Assembly: GCA_028564925.1 (NCBI GenBank)
Contig: CM053028.1
Location: 368,543,902-368,607,901 of the forward strand
Source of the DNA: Lithobates sylvaticus
Taxonomy: Eukaryota; Chordata; Amphibia; Anura; Ranidae
Length of the DNA: 64,000 nt
Direction: 5' to 3'
Below, in pieces: positions 13,220-24,955 of this stretch. Within the stretch, counting starts at the first letter, position 1; each line of letters begins with the position of its first letter. A model generated the notes under the pieces. It saw only the letters and a program-made list of their open reading frames with translations, did not search any database and had not been told where the DNA came from. The position numbers and the translations under genes were made by a program.

Positions 13220-16200
13220 GATGGCCCCTTGTGGCCAGTTGAGTATATGAGACTCGGCCACACATAGAATAATGGTTTATGTGCAATTTTCTTTAATATT
13301 TGGAACTTTTCGGCTTTGCCCTCTGAAATGAAATCAAACTTCTTTGAGAATAAACAAAAACTTTTAAACTCTCCATCTCTACAGTTCCCATTTCTGGATC
13401 CCAGTATCGGTAGTCATCACTTGTTCTGGATGTAATAAGTCCATAATAATAACAGAAAAATCATATGATAAATAAAGAGAAAAAATAAAAACACACCCCC
13501 AAAACAAAAAAAAAATGAAGGGGGAAAAATAAAAATAAAAAAAAATAAAATAAAAACATGAGGATCCTTGTTCTCAACTGTCCAATAATAATAGTGCGAA
13601 AGTCCATAATGTCAATCTGGTCATGTTGCCCTTGCTTCTGGGACAGCCTTCCATGGTGATTCCAGTTGGATACAGCATACAGTAATGGCCTTTGGAACAG
13701 CTATCCGGGCTTTCTAAGATTATACTTTATTAATGTGGACAGAGGTAGAGAAAGAGATACACAAGTACATTTGGGACATATGTATTCAAATGAATGCTTG
13801 TCTGGTAAGTCTGAGCAGTAAGGACCTTTTAATTGCCATAGATATACTGCAACATGAAGTGAGACCCTTTTCCCAGTGACATGTGTAACAATTTTAGGTT
13901 TAGGTTTTAGGTTTATGTCCTTATGCCAGGTTTCTGATTTCACCCCTCATCTTTCTTCCTCCATTGTCATATGCCTGCAAGTAACTCTGCTCCACCTTCT
14001 GCTGAATACCACTGTGTGTGTGTGTGACACTTTAAGTGTCCAGGGGGATTTTGTTGCCATCGCAACTCACCACTAGCTCCTTTTACTGCAGCTATGTTCA
14101 GTGCTGGTGCCAAACATTTGGGCATATAGCTCCGTCCTTGGCTACCATGGGTAGCTACTGTACCGTCCGGCCTTTAGCAGGCTACAGAAGAGGTCACCAC
14201 TATGAGAGATCTATGTGCAGATTAGGCAGTGTCATCTATGCAGACAAAAATAACTTGATTTCAGAATATGTATAAGTGTGATGTCACCAGTCACTAGTGG
14301 CTTCAGGAACAATCAAACTAAAATAATTTTAAGTACAATTGTACTATACTCCCTGCTATTTGCCAATCACTATGAGTCTCACCAGTTCCAGTATATCTAT
14401 ATTCTATTTACGCAATACTCTTTGACTTATTCTGGCACACAAAGGAAAACCTGACCAAAAAAAAAAACAATATCAATGACCACATCTGATGACTGCCCAA
14501 ATGTTAGAACTGTAGAGAGGATTGTATGTCACATTTACACAGAAAATAGTCACATGACTGTTGTTAAACCCTAATATTACTAGTGTCATGATAAATAGCT
14601 TCCATGACCTAAATTCATATAAAACGATTATCCCATGTCATAAGAGAAACTAACACCTGTTGGAACTTGGCCCATCCCCAAAATGCTACAGGGAAGCCTT
14701 AATGTTCTATATCAACATTTCTAATCGCTTTAAATGTTCTCCATGTAGTGTTCCCCATACTCACTCCCCTCTTTTTTTTTTTTTTTTTTATTTGACCATA
14801 GTCACGCAAAACTGAAGAATCACCAACAACAAAAAAAAAAAAATAAGGTGATATAGGAAAGAAATAAAAAAACCAACAACAAAAAATAAAAATAAAAATC
14901 CTTTCCCTTAAGAGAAAAAAAAAGAAGAAAATGCTGGCCCAAACTTTAACTTTGTTGAAGAGGCTTAAATCTGTGTCTTGTTGACCCAAAAAGAAAAAAC
15001 ATTTGAAAAACTGCCTTTAGCATTGTAGGTATACTAAAGGCAACCCCCTCTCCCGGTTGTGATTAACATATTAATTGACTCTCAGTGCAAACCCATTTGC
15101 AAGTCAAAAAGGCCACAAAAGTTGTTTTTAGCGAGGGTAGGACGTCTGTTTATTGAAACAGACTGCCCCAAACCAGTGTTTAGAATTTAGCTAGGCCTGT
15201 AATTAATTATATTTAAGGCTTCTCCTAAGAACATACAAAAAAAAAAATTATGTTCTTTAAGGTCCTTATTTGTATTTGGGTACACATCTGGGTCCAATCA
15301 TCCGTCCTTGTTTGTGCATTTATCCTATAATACAAAACTTAAAAATCATTAATAACATCTCACTGTACCTCTCTGAGAGGTTCATACTGGCCTAACTAGT
15401 AGTGGATGCTTGGAACCGCCTTCCAGCAGAGGTAATGAATCCATCAACCGTAAGTAAAGTCAAAAATGTACAGAACCCACCCCATATCTAAATTATAGGA
15501 AAAATCTGTAGGGTTTATAAATACTTACCTTCTAAGAATACACCATGTAGACCTATAATCTTCACATGAGTGAATTTGGAAGGGAAAACAACACGCAACA
15601 CAAGACCTACCGAATGCCTAAGATGCCACAATGTGCAAAGTAATGTAGCATGTAGTTTCAAGTGTCAGAGTGAATGAACTTTCACTCTAAGCCCCCAGAA
15701 AGGACATAAAAAAAAAATAATTCATATCTGTGCACAGGTTATTTATTTGCGAATACATTTAAACTTGTAAAACCAAAAGTTATAAATTTAAACTGGTACC
15801 AGTATTGAGCTCATTATAAACGGAAAAAAACAAAACAAATATTTATAAAATAATCATAAACAGTACAACGCATGCGCATTAGTGTGATCACACTTATTGA
15901 TGGCCATAAAACAATATTGGGTGCACCCCTTATCAAAAAAAAACAAATCTTAGTTTATACATGTACTGTTCCTACTCATGCATTCCATCGCTCACCCATA
16001 CACATTCATTTCAAATGCATCCCATACATTCTGTATAAGGCTTTGGTAATTGCAAATGAATTGCTAGGCGTTTCCGACCTCTGGGAGAATACAAAGTAAA
16101 GAAGAGAAAGAGGAAAAAAAAACAATGGGCCTTTATACCTTACCCTTTTGTTAGGGGCGTATTTTGCATCTGTACAGCTAAATGATATGCACATATCATT

Positions 16201-18796
16201 TCTGGAATTCACTTAACCTGAAAACAAATAACTTTATAGACAACAGTTGTTAATCTCTTCCCAAATTTTTTCTAACCTATTTTAAAGCAAACAATACATA
16301 ATTTATTTTAATAGATTGGAATGTATAGCGTTTTATCTTTTGTAAAGTAATAAGGTATCCCTTAACAGCTGGTGTGGTTTTAGGTTTATTGACCACCTTT
16401 CCTGTCTTCCTAAGAGATCTAGGGATATTTACCCCAGAGCTCTCACCTTTCAAGGAGTTGTTAAAATTAACACCTGCTCCAGACAGAATGATTGCATTAC
16501 AATCTATGGTATGTGTAGATTGCCCACACCGCCCTGTGCTAGAAGATGCCTTATTCTGGTCACTAAGACTTCTCACACCTATGTGTGCATTATTTTTAAT
16601 TTTGCCCATGTTGGGGAACTTGTCTTGCTCCTAATTCTGTGACCATGGTGCATTCTCGATTTTCTTGTGGCTCTGCGATTTCTCCCATCGCCACAGGAAA
16701 AGTAGAATTCGGATCCATATCCTCCTTTCCCCCATACTTTTCATATACGTTATTGTCCCCAATTTCATAGGCACAAGTAGATGCCGTAGCATTAAGCATT
16801 TAAGAATTGAAATTGTTTGTAGCAACTGTGACATTGTTCTGTTTAAGAGTAAAAGTTGCTAGGGACTTCTAGACGGGACATGGCTGCCATTACCAACAAA
16901 TAATATGCACAATTTGTAAGCTAGTTAAAGCTTAAGTTAAATGTTGAAAACAACAAACAGCTCCGCGCTTAGGGATAAGTAATCCAGGTATGCAGCCTTT
17001 CCAGAAAAAAAAAAAAAAAAATTACCCCCTAAGAGGCAAATTTAAATGATTGGTACAAAATAGGGAAAATTGGCGCTTCCTGTGAGTCCAGGATATTAGA
17101 ATGTACTTGACTAGACCATACGATAATAAAGAGAGGGGTGGAAGTAGACACCTAATTGCTGGCGGTACTACCATATACCTATCACCCCTCCTAGACAGTG
17201 TATTATAAACCCAGAGCCTATACTGAGATAATAAAATGAGTGTAAGGGAGGGCAAACCCTCGGGGTATAAGCATCCATCCCTAATTTGCCAGTCTCCAAT
17301 ATCCACTGATAGATATGTGCAAATATGTATGCCATAAAAAAAAAAAAATGTGCACGGGGTGAGAGAGAGTGTACCCTAGGGCGGCTCTCCAAATAACCTA
17401 TATCCTCTACCCACCCGTCAATAGTTTAAGTTAAATGTTGCCCTGTACTATACAGTCCTTTTTAGATTACTGTAACGAAGTTGGGAAAACGAACATTAAA
17501 ATCAAATAAAATCCTGAAAATACAGTAAAGTGGAGTGGAAAGGAAAAAAAAAAATATAAAAAATAAATAAACTATCTATATATACATATATACATATATA
17601 GATATATAGCTGTATATTTTCAGCTTTCAATAAAACAATCCTTTAGATTACTGTAGACACTCCAAATCCACTCACAATAGTCTGTATTTTACCTTATTTG
17701 AGCCTACACCCCCCAACACAATAGGAACAATAGTAGGGCCACAAGTATGAAATAGGGTGAATAACCCTCTTGGTTTACAATAGAAAGGTAAACACATCCG
17801 TGTTTACACCAAAGTTCACCCATTCAGTTTAGACAAAAAAAAAAAATAAAAAAAAAAATCAAGCACAAACTCAGAATATCAAATTTGTGGTAAGGTTTCA
17901 TCCTAAAAAAAAGTCAGGGTATAATACAGTATGCTAAATGCACCTTATTTTACCCTATACTAATAATCTTTCTCAGATATTAGCTTCAGCATTCAGCAAC
18001 AAGACTTCCACAGTCCTGTACTTTAACTGACAACAATAAGAATATTACTGCTCTCCTGTCCTATACACAAATATTATGCATTTAGTGGACAGACCATTTC
18101 AATTAAAAATGTGTTGAAACTTTTTCAACAGGAAACCAAGACCCCACTCACATGGTGTCTTTCCAATGAAACATGTCACTCTCAAACAATGGTTTAGAGA
18201 GAGCCATTAAGCTTTGTGAGCATTAAAAAAAAATAATAAAAAGAAATAACACTTTTTCCCGCCAAGTTGCTTCCTCCCCAATACATAAAACCGGTTTGTA
18301 AATGGTACATCCAAAGAACTTGTTCAATTAAAATTTACGGGATATTTATGCAAAACAAAATATGTGGTGTATCCTCTCTCATTTTTAGAGTTAATACCTA
18401 TAGTTTTCCCTAGATAGATTGAACAAACTGACTCAATTTAAGTTCAATCTACTAAGTACCTTCAGCAACACCACCATTTTTAAACCACAAAAAAAAATTT
18501 AAATTTACCTACAGTTTTCCCTAGATATATTGAACAAACTGACTCAATTTAAGTTCAAGCTACTAGGTACCTTCAGCAAAATAATCATATAATATATATA
18601 TATATAATAAAAAAAAAAAATATATAACTAAACTACAAAAGAGAGAAAAAGAAAAATATTTACCTAGATTTTTCCCTAGATAGATTGAACAAACTGACTC
18701 AATTTAAGTTCAACTACTAGCCTTAATCTCTAATACATCGATTTTGATATTAGATTCAAACACCTTCCGTCCTGTACTGGTTTCGTGGCCGCCATC
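13220..18796. other. Interior of the LTR element, no recognised protein
   Basis: Rich in A or T homopolymers and TA runs. Two overlapping minus-strand open stretches (16596-16799 and 16277-16609, 67 and 110 codons) are the most protein-like, with balanced composition, but I recognise no domain. A third minus-strand stretch lies at 13701-13943. A repeat array lies next to the right LTR. The interior could be captured unrelated DNA or a highly diverged non-coding derivative. Confidence 0.5.
18370..18715. repeat. Three copies of a ~65-bp motif beside the right LTR
   Basis: The unit reads roughly TTTTCCCTAGATAGATTGAA, then CAAACTGACTCAATTTAAGT, then TCAA-CTACTAGGTACCTTCAGC. It occurs near 18400, 18513 and 18667, with spacers rich in A or TA. 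Because it sits just inside an LTR, it may be a leader or packaging-type repeat if the element is read on the minus strand. That is inference. Confidence 0.75.
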
Positions 18797-19606
18797 TGTA
18801 ACCTCTAAAATCTCTATTTCTGATTTATTAATCACAAAATATGATATGGGTTAAATGAGAGTTCTACAGATCAGGAGGAAAGGCTTTGAATATAATAACA
18901 TTTATTACAAGTAGTTAAAAGTCAAGGTAATACACAACTCCCTAGCACATCAAGGCAGAAAATGCTAGGTTGAAATAAAATATATATATATATATGAAGG
19001 AATATAGATTATATTCCATCAGACCGTGATGTAAAAGCATGTTTAGTTACAAGTAGTTAAAAGTCAAGCTAATACACAAATCCCTAGCACATCAAGACAG
19101 AAAATGCTAGGTTGAAATAAAATATATATATGAAGGAATATAGATTATATTCCTTCCGCCTGTGATCTACAAGCATGTTTAGTTACAAGTAGCAGGGCAT
19201 ACCTTCCCCTGCTACCTGCCATCCTACCTGCTGGCTGATTCCCCCGGAAAGGACCAAGCTGCCTCTCCTTTCCTCAGAGTAACCAAAACCCCGCCTGATT
19301 CCTCATTGGCTGGCTTAGAGTCTAAGCCAGCCCCCTTCCAGGCGAAACTCCCACCAGTGATGTAAAATATACCTGAATGGTCTCACTTCGTTACCTATCC
19401 CGGCACGGGGTCATTTATAGTGAATAGGTGACAACCAATGTTAATTGGCTCCCCATTGTCCTTCAAGTCTCGGCGCCACAATGTCTACAGTTCACAAAAG
19501 CTGGGAGGAGGGCCTTTGCCCACCTTTCAGCTGCAAGCAAAAAGAGATATATTCCTAATATTTCACAGATATTAATGGAAATTTCACATAACCGCATCAG
19601 GCAACA
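18797..19606. repeat. Right LTR, 810 bp
   Basis: Same length and termini as the left LTR, including the tandem pair of ~140-bp units. About 4 substitutions relative to the left copy (around 19158, 19402, 19404 and 19477) were counted by eye. Confidence 0.9.
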
Positions 19607-19714
19607 CAGTGTACTCCCTACTTCCTGCGTACCTGGGCTGTCATGGATCATTATGCAGCCTGAGATCACAATTCTCATGAACTGTGTGGCCCCAACAGGC
19701 CATTACACAAGCAC

Positions 19715-20660
19715 TTAGGGATGAGCCCGGTGTTCGATTCAAACCCATGTTCGAATCGAACATCGGCCGTTCGTCCGTTTGAAGAAACCAGAACTTTGTG
19801 GGCCGTTCGCATCAAATTTGTGTGATACGAACGGCCCACAATGCACTGCGCCAGATGCAGTGCATTGCTGGCTGATGATTGGCCAAGCATGCACTGTGAC
19901 CCCGCATGCTTGGCCAATCACAGCGCCGGCAGCGAGGAGAGCCATAATTGGCCACAGGCAGTATGTCTGTGGCCAATTATAGCTCAGGGGGTTTAGTACA
20001 CGCCCCACAGTATATAAGGTCGCAAGCACGGCGGCCTTGTGTAGTGTGTTCCGGCGTGCAGGGAGAGAGCTAGATAGGCAGGGACAGTGTGTTATTTACT
20101 CAGGCATCTGCAGGAGTTAGTGTGTGTTGTGTGCCTCCAGCACAGCACAGTATACACCTGTATCTACCCATATTTGCTGGTGTTCTCTAATACAGCCATC
20201 TGCAGGAGTTAGTGTGTGTTGTGGCACCAGCACCAGTGCCTAAGGCCCAAATTTTCAGCCCCTGTTTAACAGGGGTGTGTAATTACAATTCTTGATCTAA
20301 TAATTCACAGCAGGGCCCATTCCTGCGCCCACCAAGAGTAACTGTGAGGGCTTACAGTGTTGTGGCAACACCGTCCACCACCACCAAAGGCCCAATTTTT
20401 CTGCCCCTGTTCAACAGGGGCATGCAATTACAATTCTTGATCTAATAATTCACAGCAGGGCCCATTCCTGTGCCCACCAAGAGTAACTGTGAGGGCTTAC
20501 AGTGTTGTAGCACCACCACCAAAGGCCCAATTTTTCCTACCACTGTTCAACAATGGCATGTAATTACAATTCCTGATATAATAGTTCACAGCAGGGCGTT
20601 CCAGCGCCCACCAAGAGTAACTGTGACGGCTTACAGTGTTGTGGCAACACCAACATCTAA
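19715..20660 (+). repeat. Promoter-like repeat with TATA box and three ~140-bp tandem units
   Basis: A GC-rich part contains a GTTCGAATCGAAC-type inverted motif, paired GGCCAATCA/TTGGCCAA motifs and a TATATAAGG box (near 20010). Three tandem units follow (20242-20386, 20387-20521, 20522-about 20660), each with AAGGCCCAATTTTT, AATTACAATTC, TTCACAGCAGGGC and CACCAAGAGTAACTGTGA. The arrangement resembles the promoter and leader of a retroelement, but no coding part follows. I cannot name the family. Confidence 0.6.
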
Positions 20661-20685
20661 GGGGTAAATTTCTGCAGAGTATATA

Positions 20686-21108
20686 CGGCAGGCCCCTACT
20701 TTCAAACATCCAACTTACAAACGACTCCTACTTGCAAACGGAAGGAGACAACAGGAAGTGAGAGGAAATCTACCCCTAGGAAGGGAAATTCTATCCTGTA
20801 AAAGTTAATATGGGAAAAAGGTGTCTCCTCTCTACTGATGCTTTATCACCAATCCTTGTTTCAATAAAAACCCCACTTTTCCAAAAAACATTTGTCATTG
20901 GGATGGACAGTGAGGTGAAATGTTCTGAACAGATGCACAGACAGCAAAACAAATGTTACAGGGGTGATAACCCTTCCCTATGTTCTCCAAAAAGCTTAAA
21001 AATGGATTTTTTTGGCTGCAGCTACACTTAAAAATGTACCTGTTCCAAATTACAAACAGATTCTACTTAAGAACAAACCTACAGTCCCTGTCTTGTTTGC
21101 ACCGCCTG
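20686..21108. mobile_element. Short DNA element with CAGGC-type ends
   Basis: The ends read CGGCAGGCCCCTAC and (reverse complemented) CAGGCGGTGCAAAC, each flanked by TA. Inner sequences repeat the theme TTACAAACGACTCC / TTAAGAACAAACC. An 11-bp repeat, CAGAGTATATA, occurs at 20675-20685 and at 21121-21131 and could be a target duplication with slightly different borders. TA flanks favour a mariner-type MITE. No transposase is present. Confidence 0.5.
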
Positions 21109-21129
21109 TATACTGCTGTTCAGAGTATA

Positions 21130-21400
21130 TAGGGTTTTAGGTATAGGGTTTTATTTTGGGTGCAGGGTTCCCCTTAATATCCATTCAAGACCTGGTAATG
21201 GGTTGGGGTTTTGATGGGGTAGCAATGCCATTTTTCTCAAAGATTTTCATCCATATTGCCAGGACAAGACATGACATTAAAGCCGCAAGCAGTTTTAAAT
21301 GGCTTCTTTTTTTTCTTTACAAATGTCATTTTGTGCAGGGACAGTTCTAAACACAGGAAACACATGCCACTTCACAGCTAGGCACGCAACATGGCGAGCG
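21130..21400 (+). repeat. Dispersed repeat family R, copy 1
   Basis: Contains GGGTTCCCCTTAATATCCAT, then TAAATG/TCTTTTTTTCTTT, then AAATGTCATTTTGTGCAGGGACAGTTCTAAACAC and a CCACTT-ACAG end. The same order is found near 48185-48520, and the second half again near 40820-40990. No coding potential is seen. Confidence 0.6.
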
Positions 21401-21761
21401 ATTAAAACTTTGTGACCCCCGTTTGAACTCAACCATGTGCACTCTACTCATGTTGAATAGTGCTATTGGTTGTATTCCACTATAATCATTAATTGCATAA
21501 AACTTTATTACAATTTGAGTTTTATTTGAGTCCCTAGGGTCATACATTTTATGTCATTTGTTATGACGTTTGTTTTCTTTTAACTCTATACATTTAAATA
21601 CATTTTCATATTTTTATTCTAAAAACTTGTGCCTACAAAGTCCATCTTTGTAAATTTTCAAATACATTTTTTCCTATACTATTGGGACGTTGACACACTT
21701 ATCATGTGTATCCACAGTATCACCCTGTGAGGATATACGATAAACCTTCAAAATTGTCATC
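21400..21761. other. No gene seen
   Basis: AT-rich DNA between a dispersed repeat and the truncated family A Tc1. No feature is recognised. Confidence 0.5.
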
Positions 21762-22668
21762 TCTGCTTCAGTATGTCACAGTACATGTTGGCATTCATGG
21801 TTCCCTCAATGAACTGTAGCTCCCCAGTGCTGGTAGCACTCAAAGCCCCAGACCATGACACTCCCACCACCATGCTTGACTATAGGTAAGACGCACTTGT
21901 CTTTGTACTCCTCACCTGGTTGCCGCCACACACGCTTGATACCATCTGAACCAAATACGTTTATCTTGGTCTCATCAGACCACAGGACATGGTTCCAGTA
22001 ATCCATGTCCTTAGTCTGTTTGTTTTCAGCAAACTGCTGGCTTTTTTGTGCATCATCTTTAGAAGAGGCTTCCTTCTGGGATGACACACATGCAGATCAA
22101 TGTTATGCAGTGTGTGGCGTATAGTCTGAGCACTGACAGGCTGACCCCCCCCCCACCCCTTCAACCTCTGCAGCAATGCTGGCAGCACTCATATGTCTAT
22201 TTCCCAAAGACAACCTCTGGATAAGACGCTGAGCAGGTGCACTCAACTTCTTTGGTCGACCATGGCGAGGCCTGTTCTGAGTGGAACCTGTCCTGTTAAA
22301 CCGCTGTATGGTCTTGGCCACCATGCTGCAGCTCAGTTTCAGGGTCTTGGCAATCTTCTTATAGCCTAGGCCATCTTTATGTAGAGCAACAATTCTTTTT
22401 TTCAGAGTTCTTTGCCATGAGGTGCCATGTTGAACTTCCAGTGACTAGTATGATAGAGTGAGAGTGATAACACCAAATTTAACACACCTAAGATCTTGTA
22501 ACGCTAATGAGTCATGTGACACAGGGGAGGGGAAATAGCTAATTGGGCCCAAGTTGGACAGTTTCACTTAGGGGTGTACTCACTTTTGTTGCCAGCAGTT
22601 TAGACATTAATGACTGTGTGTTGAGTTATTTTGAGGGGACAGCAAATTTACACTGTTATACAAGCTGT
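21762..22668 (-). mobile_element. Tc1/mariner element, family A copy 2, 3'-truncated
   Basis: The 5' half of the same Tc1 family as at 710-3770, in antisense. It keeps the 5' terminal region (about 22430-22668), which shares GTTGAGTTATTTTGAGGGGA with the 3' terminal region of copy 1, as expected for inverted repeats. It stops abruptly near 21762 inside the transposase. A (TA)n run flanks the outer end. Confidence 0.85.
21806..22428 (-). pseudogene. Tc1 transposase relic, family A, N-terminal half
   Basis: The family start MAPHGKEL is visible at 22428. A stop follows directly, then MVAKTIQRFNRTGSTQNRPRHGRPKKLSAP (helix-turn-helix and a GRPKK basic motif). After frame changes comes NHVLWSDETKINVFGSDGIKRVWRQP, with the first catalytic Asp intact, and [11 protein letters not shown]. 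The second Asp and the Glu lie in the missing half. Non-functional. Confidence 0.85.
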
Positions 22669-22670
22669 AC

Positions 22671-23405
22671 TACTATATATATATATTCTGTGTGAAAGTT
22701 ATACAAACCATGGTCTACAAATATATTTGAAAATTGATCAATCCTAATGTACCAATTTCATTTCTTTATTCCCTAAAATGCCAAGACAAAACAAAAACCC
22801 ACAAATGACCCTTTTTTGGAACGTAGACAGTCCACGGAAAAGCAAGAATGTTGCATACAAATCTGTCCGGGCAAAAAAGTAGAGATGTGGAAAAAAACAT
22901 ATTTGGTCGTAGCCTATAATTGTTTTATCTGTCTGGGAGCTGAACTGTGGGTTACATGAAGATGGTAATAGTTTGATATTAAGATTGGTTTGCTCTATTT
23001 TCATGTACACTTTTTATTGTACAATAAATATATACAGTAATTTTTGCTTTGGCAAAGTTCCAACCCACAGGCAGACTTTTGCCACAATTTTTGGACCTGT
23101 CCAGAGATAGTCAGATATTTGGTCAAAGGTTCTACAATTCATTACAGCTAAAACAGCTATTCAGACATTTCAGGAGCTGAGGGTCTGTCTGTTGGGTCTT
23201 GTGGAACCACTGGCCATTGAAAAGTCACTAGCATACTCCTGAGCACCCAGTTATTCTATGTTACTCCCCCGTTATTAGACAGGTGGTCTCTTGTTAACTC
23301 ACTGCCTGATTGTGTTGTATGTTTTCTCTTTAAAAAAAAAAAACTGAATAAAATAGATATAAAAATCCACTGCCACTGACCACCAATCCAGGGGGCTAAT
23401 GAGAT
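22671..23405. other. No gene seen
   Basis: AT-rich, starting with a short TA run. No repeat family or domain is recognised. Confidence 0.5.
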
Positions 23406-23409
23406 TATC

Positions 23410-24130
23410 CACTTCAACACTTGCACCCCCTTCCTACCCAGGCCAGTTTTCAGCTTTCAGAACTCTCACAATTTGAATGACAATTACCAAGTCATGCAAC
23501 ACTGTGCCCAAATGAAATTTTTATTATTCCTTTTGAGCTTTTGTTTGGTGTCATTTAATCACCACTGGATTTCCATATACGCGAAAAAATACAAAAAGTT
23601 TTAAAATATTCTTTTTGTTTCTGTTATACAAGTTTGCAAATAAATATTCTTTCATTATACATTTAGACCAGAATTATTTTTTCTACATTTCTTTGATAAA
23701 ATAACTTAAACCAATGTATATTATTTAGTCTGTGTGAAAGTTAAAAATTCTACAAACTAGTACTGACTGCCTATCTCATTTCATGAGGCTCTTTGTTTTC
23801 TGTGAATGAGTAACAAGGCGTACGCATTCCTTTTTTTGTGTGTGAATGAGTAACAAGGGGTACTAAGTACCTTGTAGTCATTTACATAGGGGTCAGGATA
23901 TCTTGGGGCCCCCTATTTAGGTTGTGGGGCCTTGTCTCCATCCACAAAGGAATATTGGGCTGTGCAAAGAGGGTGGGCTTTGCTGTCCCCTATCAAGACA
24001 CCCCCAATAATAAAGGCATGTGGTCTGATATGGTTTAGGAGGTAGATGGTGTGCTCCCTACCGGGCAGGCTGGTATAAGTTTTTAGGGAGACCCCATGCT
24101 TTTTTAATTTTTATTTTCCTTAAACACAGA
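23410..24130. repeat. Degraded arm of the TTAA family plus another dispersed repeat
   Basis: The part 23410-23650 matches the arm of the TTAA palindromes (CCCCCTTCCTACCCAGGCCAG, ACTGTGCCCAAATGAAATTT). From about 23760 a different repeat with duplicated GTGAATGAGTAACAAGG follows, then a stretch near 24010-24110 (CTGATATGGTTTAGGAGG) resembling 48030-48140. All are old fragments. Confidence 0.5.
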
Positions 24131-24389
24131 AAAAATTGAACTGCCCCATACTTTTTAGAAAAAAAAAAAAACACCATGGGTTTCTTCCTACATTTCAAAC
24201 CAGACTCTTATCCAGACATGAAATTTGATTGCGCAGAAAAGAAGGAGCAGCTACCCCCCCACCCATGAACCATACCTGGTCACATATGCTCAGAATTGAG
24301 AAGGTTTAACATTTTTTTTCAGAGCGAGTACAAGTACCAATACTTTTCCTCAAGTACTCGCTGATACCAATTACTGATACCTATTTTTT

Positions 24390-24690
24390 TCGTGCAGTGA
24401 GATTTGAGCCCATACAAAATGAATGGGCTCAAATCTCATTGCAAATGATTGCATGTGATTTGAACAGAAATGTGGTGCGATTCCTGTTTGAATTACATGC
24501 AGTTTCCCACACTGCTCCTGTTTGAACCCAGATTGAAGTCACTATGACAAGCCTGGGTTCACACTGGAGCAGTGCAGGAAACTGCATGTGATTCGAACAA
24601 GAATCGCACTGCATTCCTGTTCAAATCACATGCAATTCTTTACAGTGCGATTCAAGTCCATTCATTTTGGATGGGCTAAAACTGCACATG
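24390..24690. repeat. Palindromic MITE-like repeat
   Basis: Inverted motifs AATCACATGCA / TGCATGTGATT and GGGCTCAAATC / GATTTGAGCCC recur in both orientations around a central TCACTATGACAAGCC. The same GTGAATCGCAC-type vocabulary appears in the element at 49881-50122. No TIR-bounded borders could be fixed. Confidence 0.5.
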
Positions 24691-24779
24691 ATTGGATGAT
24701 AGAAATCAGCAGAGCTTCCCCTCATTTCAGATCTTCCCTTCAGATTTACAGTGACTGCAGTTCCAAGTGCACTTGTAGT

Positions 24780-24955
24780 GCATAGTGACCCATCATTTGT
24801 GTCAGTGGGAGGAATAGTACACCATTGTTGATGTCAGTGGAAGGAATAGTGACCCATCATTGGTGTCAGTGGAATGAATGGTGCCCCAAGGGCTGGATAA
24901 AGGCAAGCAAAGGGCAACATGCAGCCAACGGGCGCAGTTTGGAGACCCCTGGTTT
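24780..24955. repeat. Minisatellite and 3' end of a hAT-like MITE
   Basis: Three units of about 45 bp (GTGTCAGTGGGAGGAATAGT-like) precede a terminal block ending TTTGGAGACCCCTGG. Its reverse complement, CCAGGGGTCTCCAAA, resembles hAT termini as I recall them. The matching left end was not found. Confidence 0.45.

Larger units (their letters stand above)
12410..19606. mobile_element. Complete LTR-bounded retroelement with no recognised coding region (fossil)
   Basis: Two direct repeats of exactly 810 bp, each starting TGTAACC and ending GGCAACA, enclose a 5577-bp interior. CAGT flanks both sides (12406-12409 and 19607-19610), a 4-bp target duplication. The LTRs differ at about 4 sites by eye (about 0.5%), so the insertion is young, perhaps one to a few million years at usual vertebrate rates. 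The interior is AT-rich and shows no gag, pol or env signature on either strand, so it was probably mobilised in trans. The family is undetermined; 4-bp duplications occur in gamma-type ERVs and some Ty3-like elements. A TATAAA and an AATAAA on the minus strand of the LTR weakly favour minus orientation. Confidence 0.9.
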
